Below are positions 8,030 through 16,280 of a DNA stretch of 33,433 bases, one piece after another. The stretch lies in contig JAJEGI010000170.1 of NCBI GenBank assembly GCA_022819945.1, forward strand, positions 1-33,433, in the 5' to 3' direction. Both the position numbers and the translations under genes were made by a program. The stretch is from Candidatus Poribacteria bacterium (GTDB taxonomy: Bacteria; Poribacteria; WGA-4E; WGA-3G). Numbering within the stretch: position 1 is the first letter of the stretch; every line of letters starts with the position of its first letter. A model generated the notes under the pieces. That model was not told the DNA's origin. It saw only the letters and a program-made list of their open reading frames with translations, and ran no database searches.

Positions 8030-9382
8030 ATGGATGTTGTTCCACTACTCCCCCATCTGCCCTATCTGATTGGCTTGACAGGTTTACTTGTCCTCTCCGG
8101 CTTTTTCTCCGGTTCCGAGACAGCTTTATGTGCTCTGACCCAAGTCCAAATCGAGCGGATCCGTGTTGAAAAAGGCACAGCGTCTGCAATTGTCAATTTT
8201 GTTGACAACCCGCGTAGATTGTTTATCACTGTTCTGTTTGGTAACAACCTTGTCAACGTCGCGTTCGCAATCCTCATGCTCTCGTTTATGGGGAATGTAC
8301 TCCCGTATTCGGAATCCCTCCGTTTTGTCATCGCCTTAGCACTCAACGTATCTCTCATGCTCATTTTCGGAGAGATGACCCCGAAAACCTTTGCCATTAA
8401 GCATGCCGAATCCTTTGCGAAAATAACAGCACCCCTCCTCTGGGGATTTTCAGTGATTATCACGCCGTTACGCGGATTGCTGCGCCGTATCATTGATTTT
8501 CTCGTCCCGATATTTGGCGGGCACCTACCGCCCACAGAACACCTGACTGCAACAGATTTTCAAGAAATTCTCAATACCTACCACGAGGAAGCCCTGCCGC
8601 CTGACGAACGGGAAATTGTGAGCAATATCCTTCAATTGCAGGACATTGATGCCAAAGAAATTATGGTGCCACGAACCGAAGTCATTGCAGTTCCGACATC
8701 AAACACTATCCAAGCGACATTGAAACAAGCAAAAGAATACGGATTTTCACGCATTCCAGTCTACGAAGATCAAATTGACAATATCTGTGGCATTTTCTAT
8801 GTTAAAGACTTCGCGCTGTGGCGACACGCCGCAGTCAATTCACTGACGATTGATGCCTTCCTCGAAAAACGGGACCAGATTTCTGAAGTTCCGTCGAGTG
8901 TTTCTCTTATTCGTGAACCGATTTTCGTCCTTGAGACCCGTAAAATCGGGATGTTATTATTACAACTCACACGTGAAAAAACCAAAATGGCGATTCTTCA
9001 AGACGAGTATGGCGGCGTTTCAGGGATCGTTACCACCGAAGACATCGTTGAACAGGTCGTCGGTGACATCGTCGATGAACATGATAGACATGATGCGCCA
9101 CCCAATTTTGTCAAACACTCTGAGGAACCGTTGTTACTTGAAACTTCTGGACGTATGAGTATCCGAGAACTCAATCAGCAATTTGAACTGAAACTCAGTG
9201 AAGACGACGCGGACACTATTGGCGGTTATGCCCTTGGACTCTTCGGACGAATTCCCTCCGTTGGCGAATCTTATATTGACGAGAACGGTATCGAATTCAA
9301 AATTATCGCTACAGAAGGTACCGTCATCACAAACCTGTTTATTAAAGCACCGATTGCCGACGCAACTGAAACCGAAGTGTAA
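8030..9382 (+). CDS. CorC/HlyC-type (CNNM) membrane protein with CBS domains, copy 1
   Basis: The 450-residue integral membrane protein has the standard order of this family. A DUF21/CNNM transmembrane domain (about 10-190) includes the signature SGFFSGSETAL and the NNLVNVAFA and EMTPKTFA segments. A pair of CBS domains follows (about 205-335, with IMVPRTEV, FSRIPVYEDQI and DEYGGVSGIVTTEDIVEQ), then a C-terminal CorC_HlyC domain (about 360-440, with DADTIGGYALGLFGRIPSVGE). Relatives are linked to magnesium or cobalt handling and have often been mislabelled haemolysins; transport here is inferred from the family. The ATG has only a weak A-rich upstream site. The gene is the first of a tandem pair with a second family member 27 bases later. 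Confidence 0.9.
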   Translation: MDVVPLLPHLPYLIGLTGLLVLSGFFSGSETALCALTQVQIERIRVEKGTASAIVNFVDNPRRLFITVLFGNNLVNVAFAILMLSFMGNVLPYSESLRFVIALALNVSLMLIFGEMTPKTFAIKHAESFAKITAPLLWGFSVIITPLRGLLRRIIDFLVPIFGGHLPPTEHLTATDFQEILNTYHEEALPPDEREIVSNILQLQDIDAKEIMVPRTEVIAVPTSNTIQATLKQAKEYGFSRIPVYEDQIDNICGIFYVKDFALWRHAAVNSLTIDAFLEKRDQISEVPSSVSLIREPIFVLETRKIGMLLLQLTREKTKMAILQDEYGGVSGIVTTEDIVEQVVGDIVDEHDRHDAPPNFVKHSEEPLLLETSGRMSIRELNQQFELKLSEDDADTIGGYALGLFGRIPSVGESYIDENGIEFKIIATEGTVITNLFIKAPIADATETEV

Positions 9383-9409
9383 CCATAACGGATAGCGGAT
9401 ACCTAACAA

Positions 9410-10768
9410 TTGAAAATTTTTTTATTATCCCTCTTCTTAATTGGTGCCAGTAGCACAGGACAGATTATTATACTCAGTTCATTCGTGGTAGCGGTACTTG
9501 TCTGCCTTGTACTATCAGCCTTCTATTCTGGTTCGGAAACAGCCCTCGTATCCGTTAATAAAATCCGAATCAACCAACTTGTTGAATCTAAGGACTCCAA
9601 AGCGAACATTGTCCACCGCTTGGTTGAATCGCCGGATAGAATGCTCGCGCTGACCTTAGTTGGAACAAATCTGGCGAATATCCTAATCGCACAATTCGGT
9701 GACCGGTTAACTGAGCGGGTTTTCCCGAACGTAGAAAATCTACAAGAACCGATTGCTATCCTTTGGGTAACCACGCTACTTCTCATCTTCGGTGAGATTT
9801 TGCCAAAAACCATCTTTCGCGTCAAGGCGGACAGTCTCGCTTTGCGGTATGCCTATCCGTTACGGTTTTCCGAATTAGTATTAGCCCCCCTAATCTACCT
9901 TGTCCAAACCTTGACAAAATTCATTGTCAGGCTTTTAGACAGAGGCACAAGCGCACCGAGTCCCGATGCCCAACGTGAAGAGTTACGACTCCTCGCAACA
10001 ATGGGAGAACGCTCTGGTAACTTGTACACCGATCAGCGGCGGATGATTCATAGTCTACTCAACCTACAAAATCGGACGGTTGCACAAGTTATGGTTCCGC
10101 TTGTCGATATCGTTGCGATCGAAAAAAACACAAAATGCGAAGACTTTTTAAAAATCGCTGCGGACTCCGGCTTCTCAAGGATCCCCGTCTACGAAGAACA
10201 TATCTATAACATCGTTGGCATCGTCAATCTACTCGATGTCATTTATGATGACGTTGAATCAGAAACCGTTTTGAATTCTCAGGAAAAATCGGACACCTTG
10301 CCCGAAACCGTCGAACCGTTTATCCGAACGGTGTTGCATGTACCTGAATCGAAAAATATTAACGCGCTCCTCAAAGAGATTCAACATACTCGACATACAA
10401 TGGTATTTGCTGTCGATGAATATGGCGGCACTGTCGGACTCGTTACTGTCGAAGACCTGGTTGAAGAAATCGTTGGCGAATTCGCTGATGAACGTGATGG
10501 CCCCGACCTTGCCCGCCTCATCGCGCCACATATCCTTGAATGCGACGCGAGAACCGAAGTTGATCTGCTCGAAGAACACTATGGACTGCCCATTCCCGAA
10601 GGCGATTATGAGACAGTCGCTGGTTATATCCTCGATCGGACCGGAACGATTCCAGAAACTGGCACTGAACTTAGTTTAGGCGATGCCATCATCACAGTCA
10701 CAGACGCTGATGCACGTGCCATTCGCAAAGTTAGTATCCGGCGAAGGCTTGGACGTTTCAGTTCTTAA
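9410..10768 (+). CDS. CorC/HlyC-type (CNNM) membrane protein with CBS domains, copy 2
   Basis: The 452-residue protein is a diverged paralogue of the preceding gene with the same domain order: DUF21/CNNM (SAFYSGSETALVSV, TNLANILIAQFGD, GEILPKTIFR), two CBS domains (VMVPLVDIVAI, FSRIPVYEEHI, DEYGGTVGLVTVEDLVEEIVGE) and CorC_HlyC (YETVAGYILDRTGTIPETG). The start appears to be TTG at 9410; no ATG lies in a plausible position and the N-terminal hydrophobic stretch would be lost with later starts. The 27-base spacing suggests co-transcription with copy 1, and the two may form a heteromer. It converges on the SDR gene with no clear terminator. Confidence 0.88.
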   Translation: MKIFLLSLFLIGASSTGQIIILSSFVVAVLVCLVLSAFYSGSETALVSVNKIRINQLVESKDSKANIVHRLVESPDRMLALTLVGTNLANILIAQFGDRLTERVFPNVENLQEPIAILWVTTLLLIFGEILPKTIFRVKADSLALRYAYPLRFSELVLAPLIYLVQTLTKFIVRLLDRGTSAPSPDAQREELRLLATMGERSGNLYTDQRRMIHSLLNLQNRTVAQVMVPLVDIVAIEKNTKCEDFLKIAADSGFSRIPVYEEHIYNIVGIVNLLDVIYDDVESETVLNSQEKSDTLPETVEPFIRTVLHVPESKNINALLKEIQHTRHTMVFAVDEYGGTVGLVTVEDLVEEIVGEFADERDGPDLARLIAPHILECDARTEVDLLEEHYGLPIPEGDYETVAGYILDRTGTIPETGTELSLGDAIITVTDADARAIRKVSIRRRLGRFSS

Positions 10769-10827
10769 TCAGACTTGCGGATATATCGACCTAATTTCCC
10801 CGGAACGCCAGTTGATGTATAAACCTA

Positions 10828-11580
10828 TTAGAGAATTCCGAGGGGTGGCATTACGACAATCTCTTCTGTCACCATGCCAGACGGTTGCCCGCAGACAGAA
10901 ACAATCGTCTCTGCTACATGTTCAGGCTTAAGCATCTGTTCAAAGTCGGGCGGTTCTGGAACGCCATCCCAAAACGGTGTCCGCACCGAACCCGGTAGCA
11001 CCGCGGTAACGCGGATATTCTGCTGACGGACTTCGCTCGCTAAAACTTTTGTGAGTGCTAATGCCCCCGCTTTCGCTGCGCAATAAGCCGCTGAGGCTTC
11101 AAATGCAACCTTCGCAGCGATCGAAAGCACATTAATAATCTGTCCACTGCCTTGTGCTAACATAGGTGGCAGTGCGTACTTCGCGCAGAGATAAATCGCT
11201 TTTAAATTGGAATTAAGCACCATATCCCAATCGTCGGGTGCGAAATCAACAACCGGTCCGAAATAGCCGACCCCTGCATTGTTGACGAGGATGTCCACGT
11301 GTTGGTAGGTATCCAGTGTCCGTTGTATAAGTCGTTTCACAGCATCTGTGCTGGTGACATCCGTTGGAACTGCAAGTGCCTCAGCACCACTTTTCCTAAG
11401 GTCCGCCGCGACCTGTTCAAGGGTCTCACGTGTCCGAGCAGCGAGCACAACTTTCGCGCCTGCTGCTGCAAAAGCCGTAGCGGTTGATTTACCAATTCCC
11501 TTCGATGCTCCGGTAATCACCACGACTTTTCCGTTCAGTCTTCCTATTTCCGTCGCATTAGGATGACTCGGAGAAACCAT
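10828..11580 (-). CDS. Short-chain dehydrogenase/reductase (SDR)
   Basis: This is a classical 250-residue SDR. The N-terminal Rossmann fold has the cofactor motif TGASKGIG (23-30), the NNAG structural motif (100-103), and the catalytic S153, Y166 and K170 (YCAAK). R50/T51 after the second strand (LAARTR) suggests NADP preference. The C-terminal VRTPFWDGVPEPPDFEQML loop is typical of 3-oxoacyl-ACP-reductase-like SDRs, but the substrate is unknown. The start was set at the internal ATG because GGAGG lies five bases upstream; the longer start overlaps that site. A run of SDRs of unclear substrate is common in such genomes, so a specific name is not justified. Confidence 0.9.
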   Translation of the reverse strand: MVSPSHPNATEIGRLNGKVVVITGASKGIGKSTATAFAAAGAKVVLAARTRETLEQVAADLRKSGAEALAVPTDVTSTDAVKRLIQRTLDTYQHVDILVNNAGVGYFGPVVDFAPDDWDMVLNSNLKAIYLCAKYALPPMLAQGSGQIINVLSIAAKVAFEASAAYCAAKAGALALTKVLASEVRQQNIRVTAVLPGSVRTPFWDGVPEPPDFEQMLKPEHVAETIVSVCGQPSGMVTEEIVVMPPLGIL

Positions 11581-11692
11581 GTCTGCCTCCATACTTCGGC
11601 TGCACTTGAGTTTATTTGATATTAGTGTCTAAAAAATAAAAATATTGCAGAAAGGATTAAATTAATTAATTGGGGAACCTCTGCACAGAGGA

Positions 11693-12316
11693 TTACCTTT
11701 TCGCGCGTGCTTTTTCAAGTAACTCTACATCAAATTTTACGGCAAGATCCTCGCAGCTTTTGGCTAATCTGGGTGTAGAAGTTAATACCGCACCTAATTT
11801 TTCATTCTCAAGCCCTACAACTATTCGCGTTGCCGAGAACAATAACTTTTGCTGTTCTTCAGTAAGAGATGCCTCAAGTTCTTTGAAGTCTGAATCAAAT
11901 ATTTCAGGTAAACGAGTGCTCAGATCGGCGTTGGTACGCACCTTGTAAAAACGATATGCTATTGCCACCATGTTAGATTCTTCACTTGTGTCTGCAACTA
12001 TATCCAAGCGAAAATAGTCTCGATTTCTGAATATCTCGTCCACCATTGACCCCATTATAACATCGAACTCTAACAGCCCATCCTTCTGTGAAGCCCTAAA
12101 ACGCCTATAGTTCGCCACATCTGCCACCATAACAGCATCTACATCCTTTATAGCACCTATTTTCTCTTCTATCAGATCATCGATTCTTGCTGTTGTTATT
12201 TCACTATCTCCATCAACAGTCACATACACCCTGAACCCAGTATCCTCCGCGGCTTTACCGATAAATACAAACAGAATGAACGTGATAGCAATTAAGAGCA
12301 TAAATAATTTTTTCAT
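11693..12316 (-). CDS. Secreted protein of unknown function
   Basis: I do not recognise this 207-residue protein. It starts with a clear signal peptide (MKKLFMLLIAITFILFVFIG, cleavage near KAAED). The mature part is mixed alpha/beta and rich in Asp and Glu, with a conserved-looking core VMVADVANYRRFRASQKDGLLEFDVI. There are no Cys pairs and no further membrane segment, so it is probably periplasmic. The start was set at the internal ATG because AAAGGGA lies four bases upstream, inside the longer frame. A short palindrome CCTCTGCACAGAGG just after the stop (about 11677-11690) may fold but has no T tract. Confidence 0.7.
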   Translation of the reverse strand: MKKLFMLLIAITFILFVFIGKAAEDTGFRVYVTVDGDSEITTARIDDLIEEKIGAIKDVDAVMVADVANYRRFRASQKDGLLEFDVIMGSMVDEIFRNRDYFRLDIVADTSEESNMVAIAYRFYKVRTNADLSTRLPEIFDSDFKELEASLTEEQQKLLFSATRIVVGLENEKLGAVLTSTPRLAKSCEDLAVKFDVELLEKARAKR

Positions 12317-12349
12317 AGTTTCCCTTTTCACGGTATTAGGAGATTCGGG

Positions 12350-12361
12350 TGCGTAAGTCCT
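12350..12361 (-). repeat. Solo copy of the AGGACTTACGCA element end
   Basis: TGCGTAAGTCCT lies between folE and the secreted-protein gene. The same 12 bases form both ends of the small element at 27106-27257 and occur alone at 26253. No partner copy is visible nearby, so this may be a remnant or a target-like sequence. Confidence 0.45.
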
Positions 12362-12373
12362 GAAAAAGATGTA

Positions 12374-13018
12374 TTAAGATATTTGAACGCACCTCAAAAA
12401 CTCAGCACGTGTTGCACTATCTTCGCGGAACGCGCCGCGCATGACATTTGTTGCCATTTTCGGTGCCTGTTTTTCAACACCGCGCGCCATCATACACAAA
12501 TGTTGTCCCTCCATAACCACCGCAACACCGCGCGGCTCAAGGGCAGTCTCAAGGGCTTCAGCAATCTCACGTGTGAGCCGTTCCTGAACTTGCAACCGCC
12601 GGGCAAACATATCAACGATGCGCGGGATTTTACTTAAACCTATAATCCGGTTTCGCGGGAGATACCCAACGTGACATTTACCCCAAAACGGCAGAATATG
12701 ATGCTCACAAAGGCTGTAAAATTCGATCTCCTTTACAATCACCATTTCGTCGTAATCTTCATCAAAAATGGCACCATTTAAAATTTCATCAACATTTTGA
12801 TGGTAGCCACTCGTCAAAAATTCCATCGCTTTCGCGGCACGGAGCGGCGTTTTTACCAAGCCTTGACGACTCGGGTCTTCACCTAAATTCTCAAGAATTT
12901 TCGTGAAAAGATCCTCTAATTTTAGGTTCGGAGGCTCTTGTTTAAGATCCATTGTGTTAAGGTGTGTCTCCCTTGCTTGATTTCGGATCGCGCTTATTGA
13001 AATGAGATCACTTGCCAT
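12374..13018 (-). CDS. folE: GTP cyclohydrolase I (FolE)
   Basis: The 214-residue enzyme converts GTP to 7,8-dihydroneopterin triphosphate, the entry step to folate, biopterin and 7-deazaguanine compounds. Zinc and active-site motifs are present: CEHHILPFWGKCHVGYLP (zinc Cys and catalytic His pair), GLSKIPRIVDMFARRLQVQERLT, and the second zinc Cys in QHLCMMARG. The start ATG overlaps the stop of the upstream PTPS gene by 11 bases, which suggests translational coupling. A second ATG 22 codons later (MDLKQEP) is the alternative start if the poorly conserved N-terminus is not translated. The adjacent PTPS uses the FolE product, so the pair forms one pathway unit. Confidence 0.95.
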   Translation of the reverse strand: MASDLISISAIRNQARETHLNTMDLKQEPPNLKLEDLFTKILENLGEDPSRQGLVKTPLRAAKAMEFLTSGYHQNVDEILNGAIFDEDYDEMVIVKEIEFYSLCEHHILPFWGKCHVGYLPRNRIIGLSKIPRIVDMFARRLQVQERLTREIAEALETALEPRGVAVVMEGQHLCMMARGVEKQAPKMATNVMRGAFREDSATRAEFLRCVQIS

Positions 13019-13835
13019 AGTAATCGAAATGATTCTTCGGCGTTTCTCGCAAGCGAAGGCGATGTAAAGTTACCGGACATAAATTCGGCTCCAATACATC
13101 CCATAATACTTTGACGAAATTCTCCGAGGTTGGGTTAAGTATCTCAAACTCCGGCGCATCAATATTCAGATGCTTGTAATCGAAGCGTGTATAAACCTGC
13201 TTTTGAACGACCTCGTCGAGAAAATCCAAACCTGCAACCAACCCAGTTCTTTCATCTACGTCACCTTTCACGGTAACTTCAAGGACATAGTTATGTCCAT
13301 GTCCCGCTGGATTGTTGCACTTTCCGAAGATTTCTCGGTTCTCTTCGTCACTAAGCGCGTGGCTGTGCAAGCGGTGGGCTGCGCTAAACTCGTAAACCTT
13401 GGTAAGGTAAACCATCTGCCCTTCCCCGTAATAGTCGGCAAAATTCGATGTGCTTTCGTAGAGTCGTACCCTGTGTAACATTCCTACTGGTAGAGAAGAC
13501 ACAAGTCGTTGCCAAATCTCTATAGCGATGTTCTCACACGTCGGTTGCAAGTGCGGGTTTTTGGCGAAGACTGGATGCTGACGGTTCAAATGTTTGTGAT
13601 CATAGTTGGCAAGTACTTCCGTTTTTAGCAAGGCATCCAGTGTTACCAAATTGATGACCATGCCGTCATCAGCATCTACACTTCCCTTGACCATCACCTC
13701 AAGCACATAGTTATGTCCATGGCTGTTTGGGTTTGCGGCGGCACCGAACAGCGCAAAATTCTCGGCGTCGCTCAATTCAGGGATACGATTGTAATGTGAT
13801 GCTTCAAACGCCGTCTGCCGGGTTAAGTAATACAT
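13008..13835 (-). CDS. Tandem double-domain 6-pyruvoyl-tetrahydropterin synthase homologue
   Basis: The 275-residue protein contains two full PTPS domains, residues 1-138 and 141-275. Each has the three zinc histidines (H14, H39, H41; and H154, H179, H181) and the late pterin-anchoring Glu (LYESTSN, LRETPKN). PTPS eliminates triphosphate from the FolE product. The sequence is closer to the animal-type PTPS (FGKCNNPxGHGHNY) than to QueD. The active sites are unusual. Domain 1 has Ala at the catalytic Cys position (A33) but keeps Asp-His (D79-H80). Domain 2 keeps the Cys (C173) but has Asp-Tyr (D219-Y220). The two halves still share DNA identity around the HGHNY region, so they arose by internal duplication. 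The gene is coupled to folE by an 11-base overlap. Confidence 0.9.
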   Translation of the reverse strand: MYYLTRQTAFEASHYNRIPELSDAENFALFGAAANPNSHGHNYVLEVMVKGSVDADDGMVINLVTLDALLKTEVLANYDHKHLNRQHPVFAKNPHLQPTCENIAIEIWQRLVSSLPVGMLHRVRLYESTSNFADYYGEGQMVYLTKVYEFSAAHRLHSHALSDEENREIFGKCNNPAGHGHNYVLEVTVKGDVDERTGLVAGLDFLDEVVQKQVYTRFDYKHLNIDAPEFEILNPTSENFVKVLWDVLEPNLCPVTLHRLRLRETPKNHFDYYGK

Positions 13836-13870
13836 CGGTTTTTGCGGTGCTATCTTGCATACCTGAGTGC

Positions 13871-14164
13871 TTATAGGTTATGCCGCTGAGGTGTCACGAG
13901 TTCATCATCCACAGACTCATATTGGACTGCCATGAGCCATTCGCCTGTGCCGCGTATCTGGACGTTACACTGCTTCAGCCATTCGACCAAAACGACGCGA
14001 TCGCGTGCTTCCCACTCACAGACCATTCTGCCGGATAGTGTATCACACAGGACCCGGATATTACGAACATCGGTGTTTTCTTCGTCTTTGAACCGTTTCA
14101 GCAGTCGCGCCACATCTTGACGGGTCATGCAAGCAATAACATGGGCAGAAACGAATTTAGGCAT
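13871..14164 (-). CDS. Small protein, possibly DUF4242-like (hypothetical)
   Basis: This 97-residue protein has a predicted beta-alpha-beta pattern (KFVSAHVIACM, helix QDVARLLKRFKDEE, NIRVLCDTLSGRMVCEWEA, helix DRVVLVEWLKQC). That resembles ferredoxin-like small proteins such as DUF4242, but this is a fold impression, not a firm match. It has no signal peptide. It ends 35 bases before the double PTPS, so it probably leads the pterin operon. No strong Shine-Dalgarno site is visible before its ATG. The upstream gap to the rhodanese contains several GTCAG-type repeats. Confidence 0.6.
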   Translation of the reverse strand: MPKFVSAHVIACMTRQDVARLLKRFKDEENTDVRNIRVLCDTLSGRMVCEWEARDRVVLVEWLKQCNVQIRGTGEWLMAVQYESVDDELVTPQRHNL

Positions 14165-14288
14165 ATTTTTATAGCGGTCAGCGATCAGAAACCTTCAGCC
14201 GTCAGAGGATGGGGTTACAAATCTCGTGAGCGACGGTTACGGATAATTTCACTGCGAAGCAGGTTTCCGAAGGCTGACAGCCATTCCT

Positions 14289-15137
14289 TTAGTCGCGTGC
14301 AATCGGAGCACCGACAAGGTTACCCCATTCTGTCCAACTGCCATCGTAGTTGCGAACCTTCTCATAACCGAGTAGGTATTTCAGCACAAACCACGTATGC
14401 GATGAACGTTCACCGATACGGCAATAAGCGATTGTCTCTTTGCTATCATCAACGCCTTCACCACCGTAGATCGCTTGTAATTCGTCGTGCGATTTAAAGG
14501 TGCCGTCTTCAGCAACTGCGGTCGCCCACGGGATGTTCGCTGCACCGGGGATGTGTCCGCCGCGTTGTGCAGTTTCGCTCATACCGGGTGGTGCGATGAC
14601 TTCGCCAGAGAATTCAGCGGGTGAACGGACATCGACGAGGTTAACAACGCCTTGTCCGAGTGTGTCGCGGACGGTATCCGCTGTGGCACGGACGTTGTCA
14701 TCAGGAAATTTCGCCTGATACCCTGTGCTGTCATAGCTTGGAACATCCGTAACAAGATCTCTGCCTTCATCGCTCCATTTTTGGCGACCCCCGTTCATCA
14801 CTTTCAACAGACTTTCATCGTGTCCGTAGTAGCGGAATTGCCACAAGGCGTACGTTGCGAACCAGTTATTATTATCGCCATAGAAAATAACGGTGGTATC
14901 GTTAGCGATACCGCTGTCGTTGCAGAGTGCCTCAAATTGATCTTTTGTGAGAATATCGCGACGAACTTGATCGCAGAGTTGTGTCTGCCAATTCAGTCCG
15001 ACCGCGCCAGCGATATGTCCTTCCGCATAAGCCTCTGTATCCACATCAACCTCAAGGAGTCGGATTCCAGCATCACCACCGTGTGCGGCTACCCATTCCG
15101 TACTTACCAAAACATCAGGATTAGCGTAATCAGCCAT
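14289..15137 (-). CDS. Thiosulfate sulfurtransferase (two-domain rhodanese)
   Basis: This 282-residue tandem rhodanese moves a sulfane sulfur from thiosulfate or a similar donor to an acceptor through an active-site persulfide. The N-terminal domain (about 8-130) is inactive, with FYGDNNNWFA where a catalytic Cys loop would be. The C-terminal domain (about 150-280) carries C239 in the loop CRIGERSSHTWF. That CRIGERS type is typical of thiosulfate sulfurtransferases rather than the CGSG type of mercaptopyruvate sulfurtransferase. No signal peptide is present, so it is cytoplasmic. GGGAG lies upstream of the ATG, and the gene has a near-perfect promoter and an inverted repeat in its leader. It appears to be a single-gene transcript. 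Confidence 0.93.
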   Translation of the reverse strand: MADYANPDVLVSTEWVAAHGGDAGIRLLEVDVDTEAYAEGHIAGAVGLNWQTQLCDQVRRDILTKDQFEALCNDSGIANDTTVIFYGDNNNWFATYALWQFRYYGHDESLLKVMNGGRQKWSDEGRDLVTDVPSYDSTGYQAKFPDDNVRATADTVRDTLGQGVVNLVDVRSPAEFSGEVIAPPGMSETAQRGGHIPGAANIPWATAVAEDGTFKSHDELQAIYGGEGVDDSKETIAYCRIGERSSHTWFVLKYLLGYEKVRNYDGSWTEWGNLVGAPIARD

Positions 15138-15165
15138 TTTTGTTTTATGCTCCCTTCTTATTCAG

Positions 15166-15191
15166 GCTTGCAATATAGGAAACATGCAAGC
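15166..15191 (-). promoter_or_regulatory. Inverted repeat in the rhodanese leader
   Basis: GCTTGCA and TGCAAGC form a perfect 7-base inverted repeat with a 12-base spacer. It lies between the predicted transcription start (about 15221) and the gene start (15137). It could be a repressor operator or a leader hairpin. Confidence 0.4.
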
Positions 15192-15227
15192 TGCGTCTTA
15201 TTGAGAAATAAAATAGTACTTTCTTAT

Positions 15228-15256
15228 ATTATACATTTCCAAAGGGAATTTGTCAA
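15228..15256 (-). promoter_or_regulatory. Consensus sigma70 promoter of the rhodanese gene
   Basis: On the minus strand TTGACA (15256-15251) and TATAAT (15233-15228) are both perfect and are 17 bases apart. The leader would be about 85 bases. This is the strongest promoter in the window. Together with the leader repeat and the hairpin at 15377, it accounts for most of what can be seen in the gene-free stretch 15138-15482. Confidence 0.8.
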
Positions 15257-15376
15257 ATAAAGGCACGATTTTACTGCTATCTTGGGTGTTTTGGCGCAAT
15301 TTGTCATATTTTTTTCTGACCCGGCATGCGCGACGAAACTAAGATTCGCAGAAATTGGATATGGAGGTTAAAGGGA

Positions 15377-15403
15377 ACAGGTGCGGTTGAGAACCGCACC
15401 TGT
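15377..15403 (-). terminator. Hairpin terminator after the TonB-like/DUF4159 gene
   Basis: ACAGGTGCGGTT and AACCGCACCTGT form a perfect 12-base-pair stem with a 3-base loop. On the minus strand it follows the DUF4159 stop by about 80 bases and is trailed by TTCCCTTT, so it is a probable terminator, although the T tract is broken. Confidence 0.65.
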
Positions 15404-15482
15404 CTTGGTTTAGGTAAGGCAAGGGTAGTAACCTCGCCGATGGTGGGTCTATTAGATTCGCGTGAATCTTGACATAATAGCA

Positions 15483-16190
15483 TTACAACTGATCCGCAGC
15501 AGCAGGTGCTTTTTGTGGGATGCTGTCTGTCTCGCCATCCGCAAGTGCTGCTTCGGGGATATAATTGCTGTAGTCCGCGATATTCCCGTGTGTTACCGCG
15601 TAGACGACAATGTTAACGAGTTGCCGTGCGGCTGCTGGTGCGAACTCATCTAAAATTTTGTTCCGGTCTTGATAGTGACCGAAGAACGGTTTCTGTACTG
15701 CGCCATCCATCACGTGTATCATAGCTTCAGTATCAACGAGAACAGCGAGTCTGCCGTCAATGAAAACACCCTTCAACTGACCGTAGGGCCCGTGATGGAG
15801 AATGGTGTTCCCCATTTTCCGAACGGGAAACCGGAGCGGTCCGTTCAACTTATAGAAGGTATTGTAAATCTCGTGATCCTGAGGGACGGTGGTGAGATGG
15901 TATTCAGGAAGAATTTGACGCAGGACCCGAAGTGCAGGTTGCATCGCCATTTCCGTGCTGCCATGCGTGGGCATATAGATAAACCCGCCGCGGTTTATGA
16001 CATATTCACGAATTCGTTGCGCTTCCCGATCGGTATAACCGAGAGACGGGCGACTCCCTTTCGTTTCCCAGATAGCCTTACCAGTCAACAATCCGTTCTG
16101 GATTTTTCCTGAGGAATTGGAAATCGGTTCCATAAAGATAATCGGTGACTCAAAAAACGCCGCGTCCGTAATTTGGACTGCGTCAACCAT
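15483..16190 (-). CDS. DUF4159 domain, downstream half of an interrupted gene
   Basis: This half encodes 235 residues from its first ATG. The same frame is open back to the TGA at 16280-16278, adding 29 sense codons (GSGIGHLRFGAGLPYLVKSL and onward) with no ATG, GTG or TTG among them. The ATG at 16190 has no Shine-Dalgarno site. The protein shows the DUF4159 pattern: SPIIFMEP, then a glutamine-amidotransferase-like stretch YVINRGGFIYMPTHG and the PEYHLTTVPQDHEIYNTFYKL segment. The start of the domain (GRLNLVRLDDP) lies before the TGA in the other half. I therefore read it as the second part of one 525-residue protein. A stand-alone gene with a non-standard start is the alternative. Confidence 0.75.
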   Translation of the reverse strand: MVDAVQITDAAFFESPIIFMEPISNSSGKIQNGLLTGKAIWETKGSRPSLGYTDREAQRIREYVINRGGFIYMPTHGSTEMAMQPALRVLRQILPEYHLTTVPQDHEIYNTFYKLNGPLRFPVRKMGNTILHHGPYGQLKGVFIDGRLAVLVDTEAMIHVMDGAVQKPFFGHYQDRNKILDEFAPAAARQLVNIVVYAVTHGNIADYSNYIPEAALADGETDSIPQKAPAAADQL

Positions 16191-16234
16191 TTGGGTTTGG
16201 ATGCCTGTTTCTGCGTTCAGCGACTTGACTAAAT

Positions 16235-16280
16235 AGGGCAGACCTGCCCCGAATCGGAGGTGTCCGATGCCGCTTCCTCA
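16235..16280 (-). other. In-frame TGA followed by SECIS-like hairpins
   Basis: The TGA is at 16280-16278. Two small hairpins follow on the same strand. The first is ATCGGA-CACC-TCCGAT (16268-16253). The second is GGGCA-GGTC-TGCCC (16249-16236), with the GGU of its loop starting after 33 bases. A GGU in a small apical loop within roughly 16-37 bases of the UGA is the known pattern of bacterial selenocysteine insertion elements. The core GCAGGTCTGC matches, from memory, the loop region of the E. coli fdhF element. A chance match or a plain nonsense mutation is also possible. Confidence 0.4.

Noticed and set aside
8030..10768. CorC/HlyC genes as haemolysins
   Set aside because: The name is historical. 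The CNNM-CBS-CorC domain order points to ion-handling membrane proteins, not pore-forming toxins.
12374..13835. folE and PTPS as part of a queuosine (preQ0) operon
   Set aside because: The PTPS motif is of the animal type rather than QueD, and no queC, queE or queF is present in the window.
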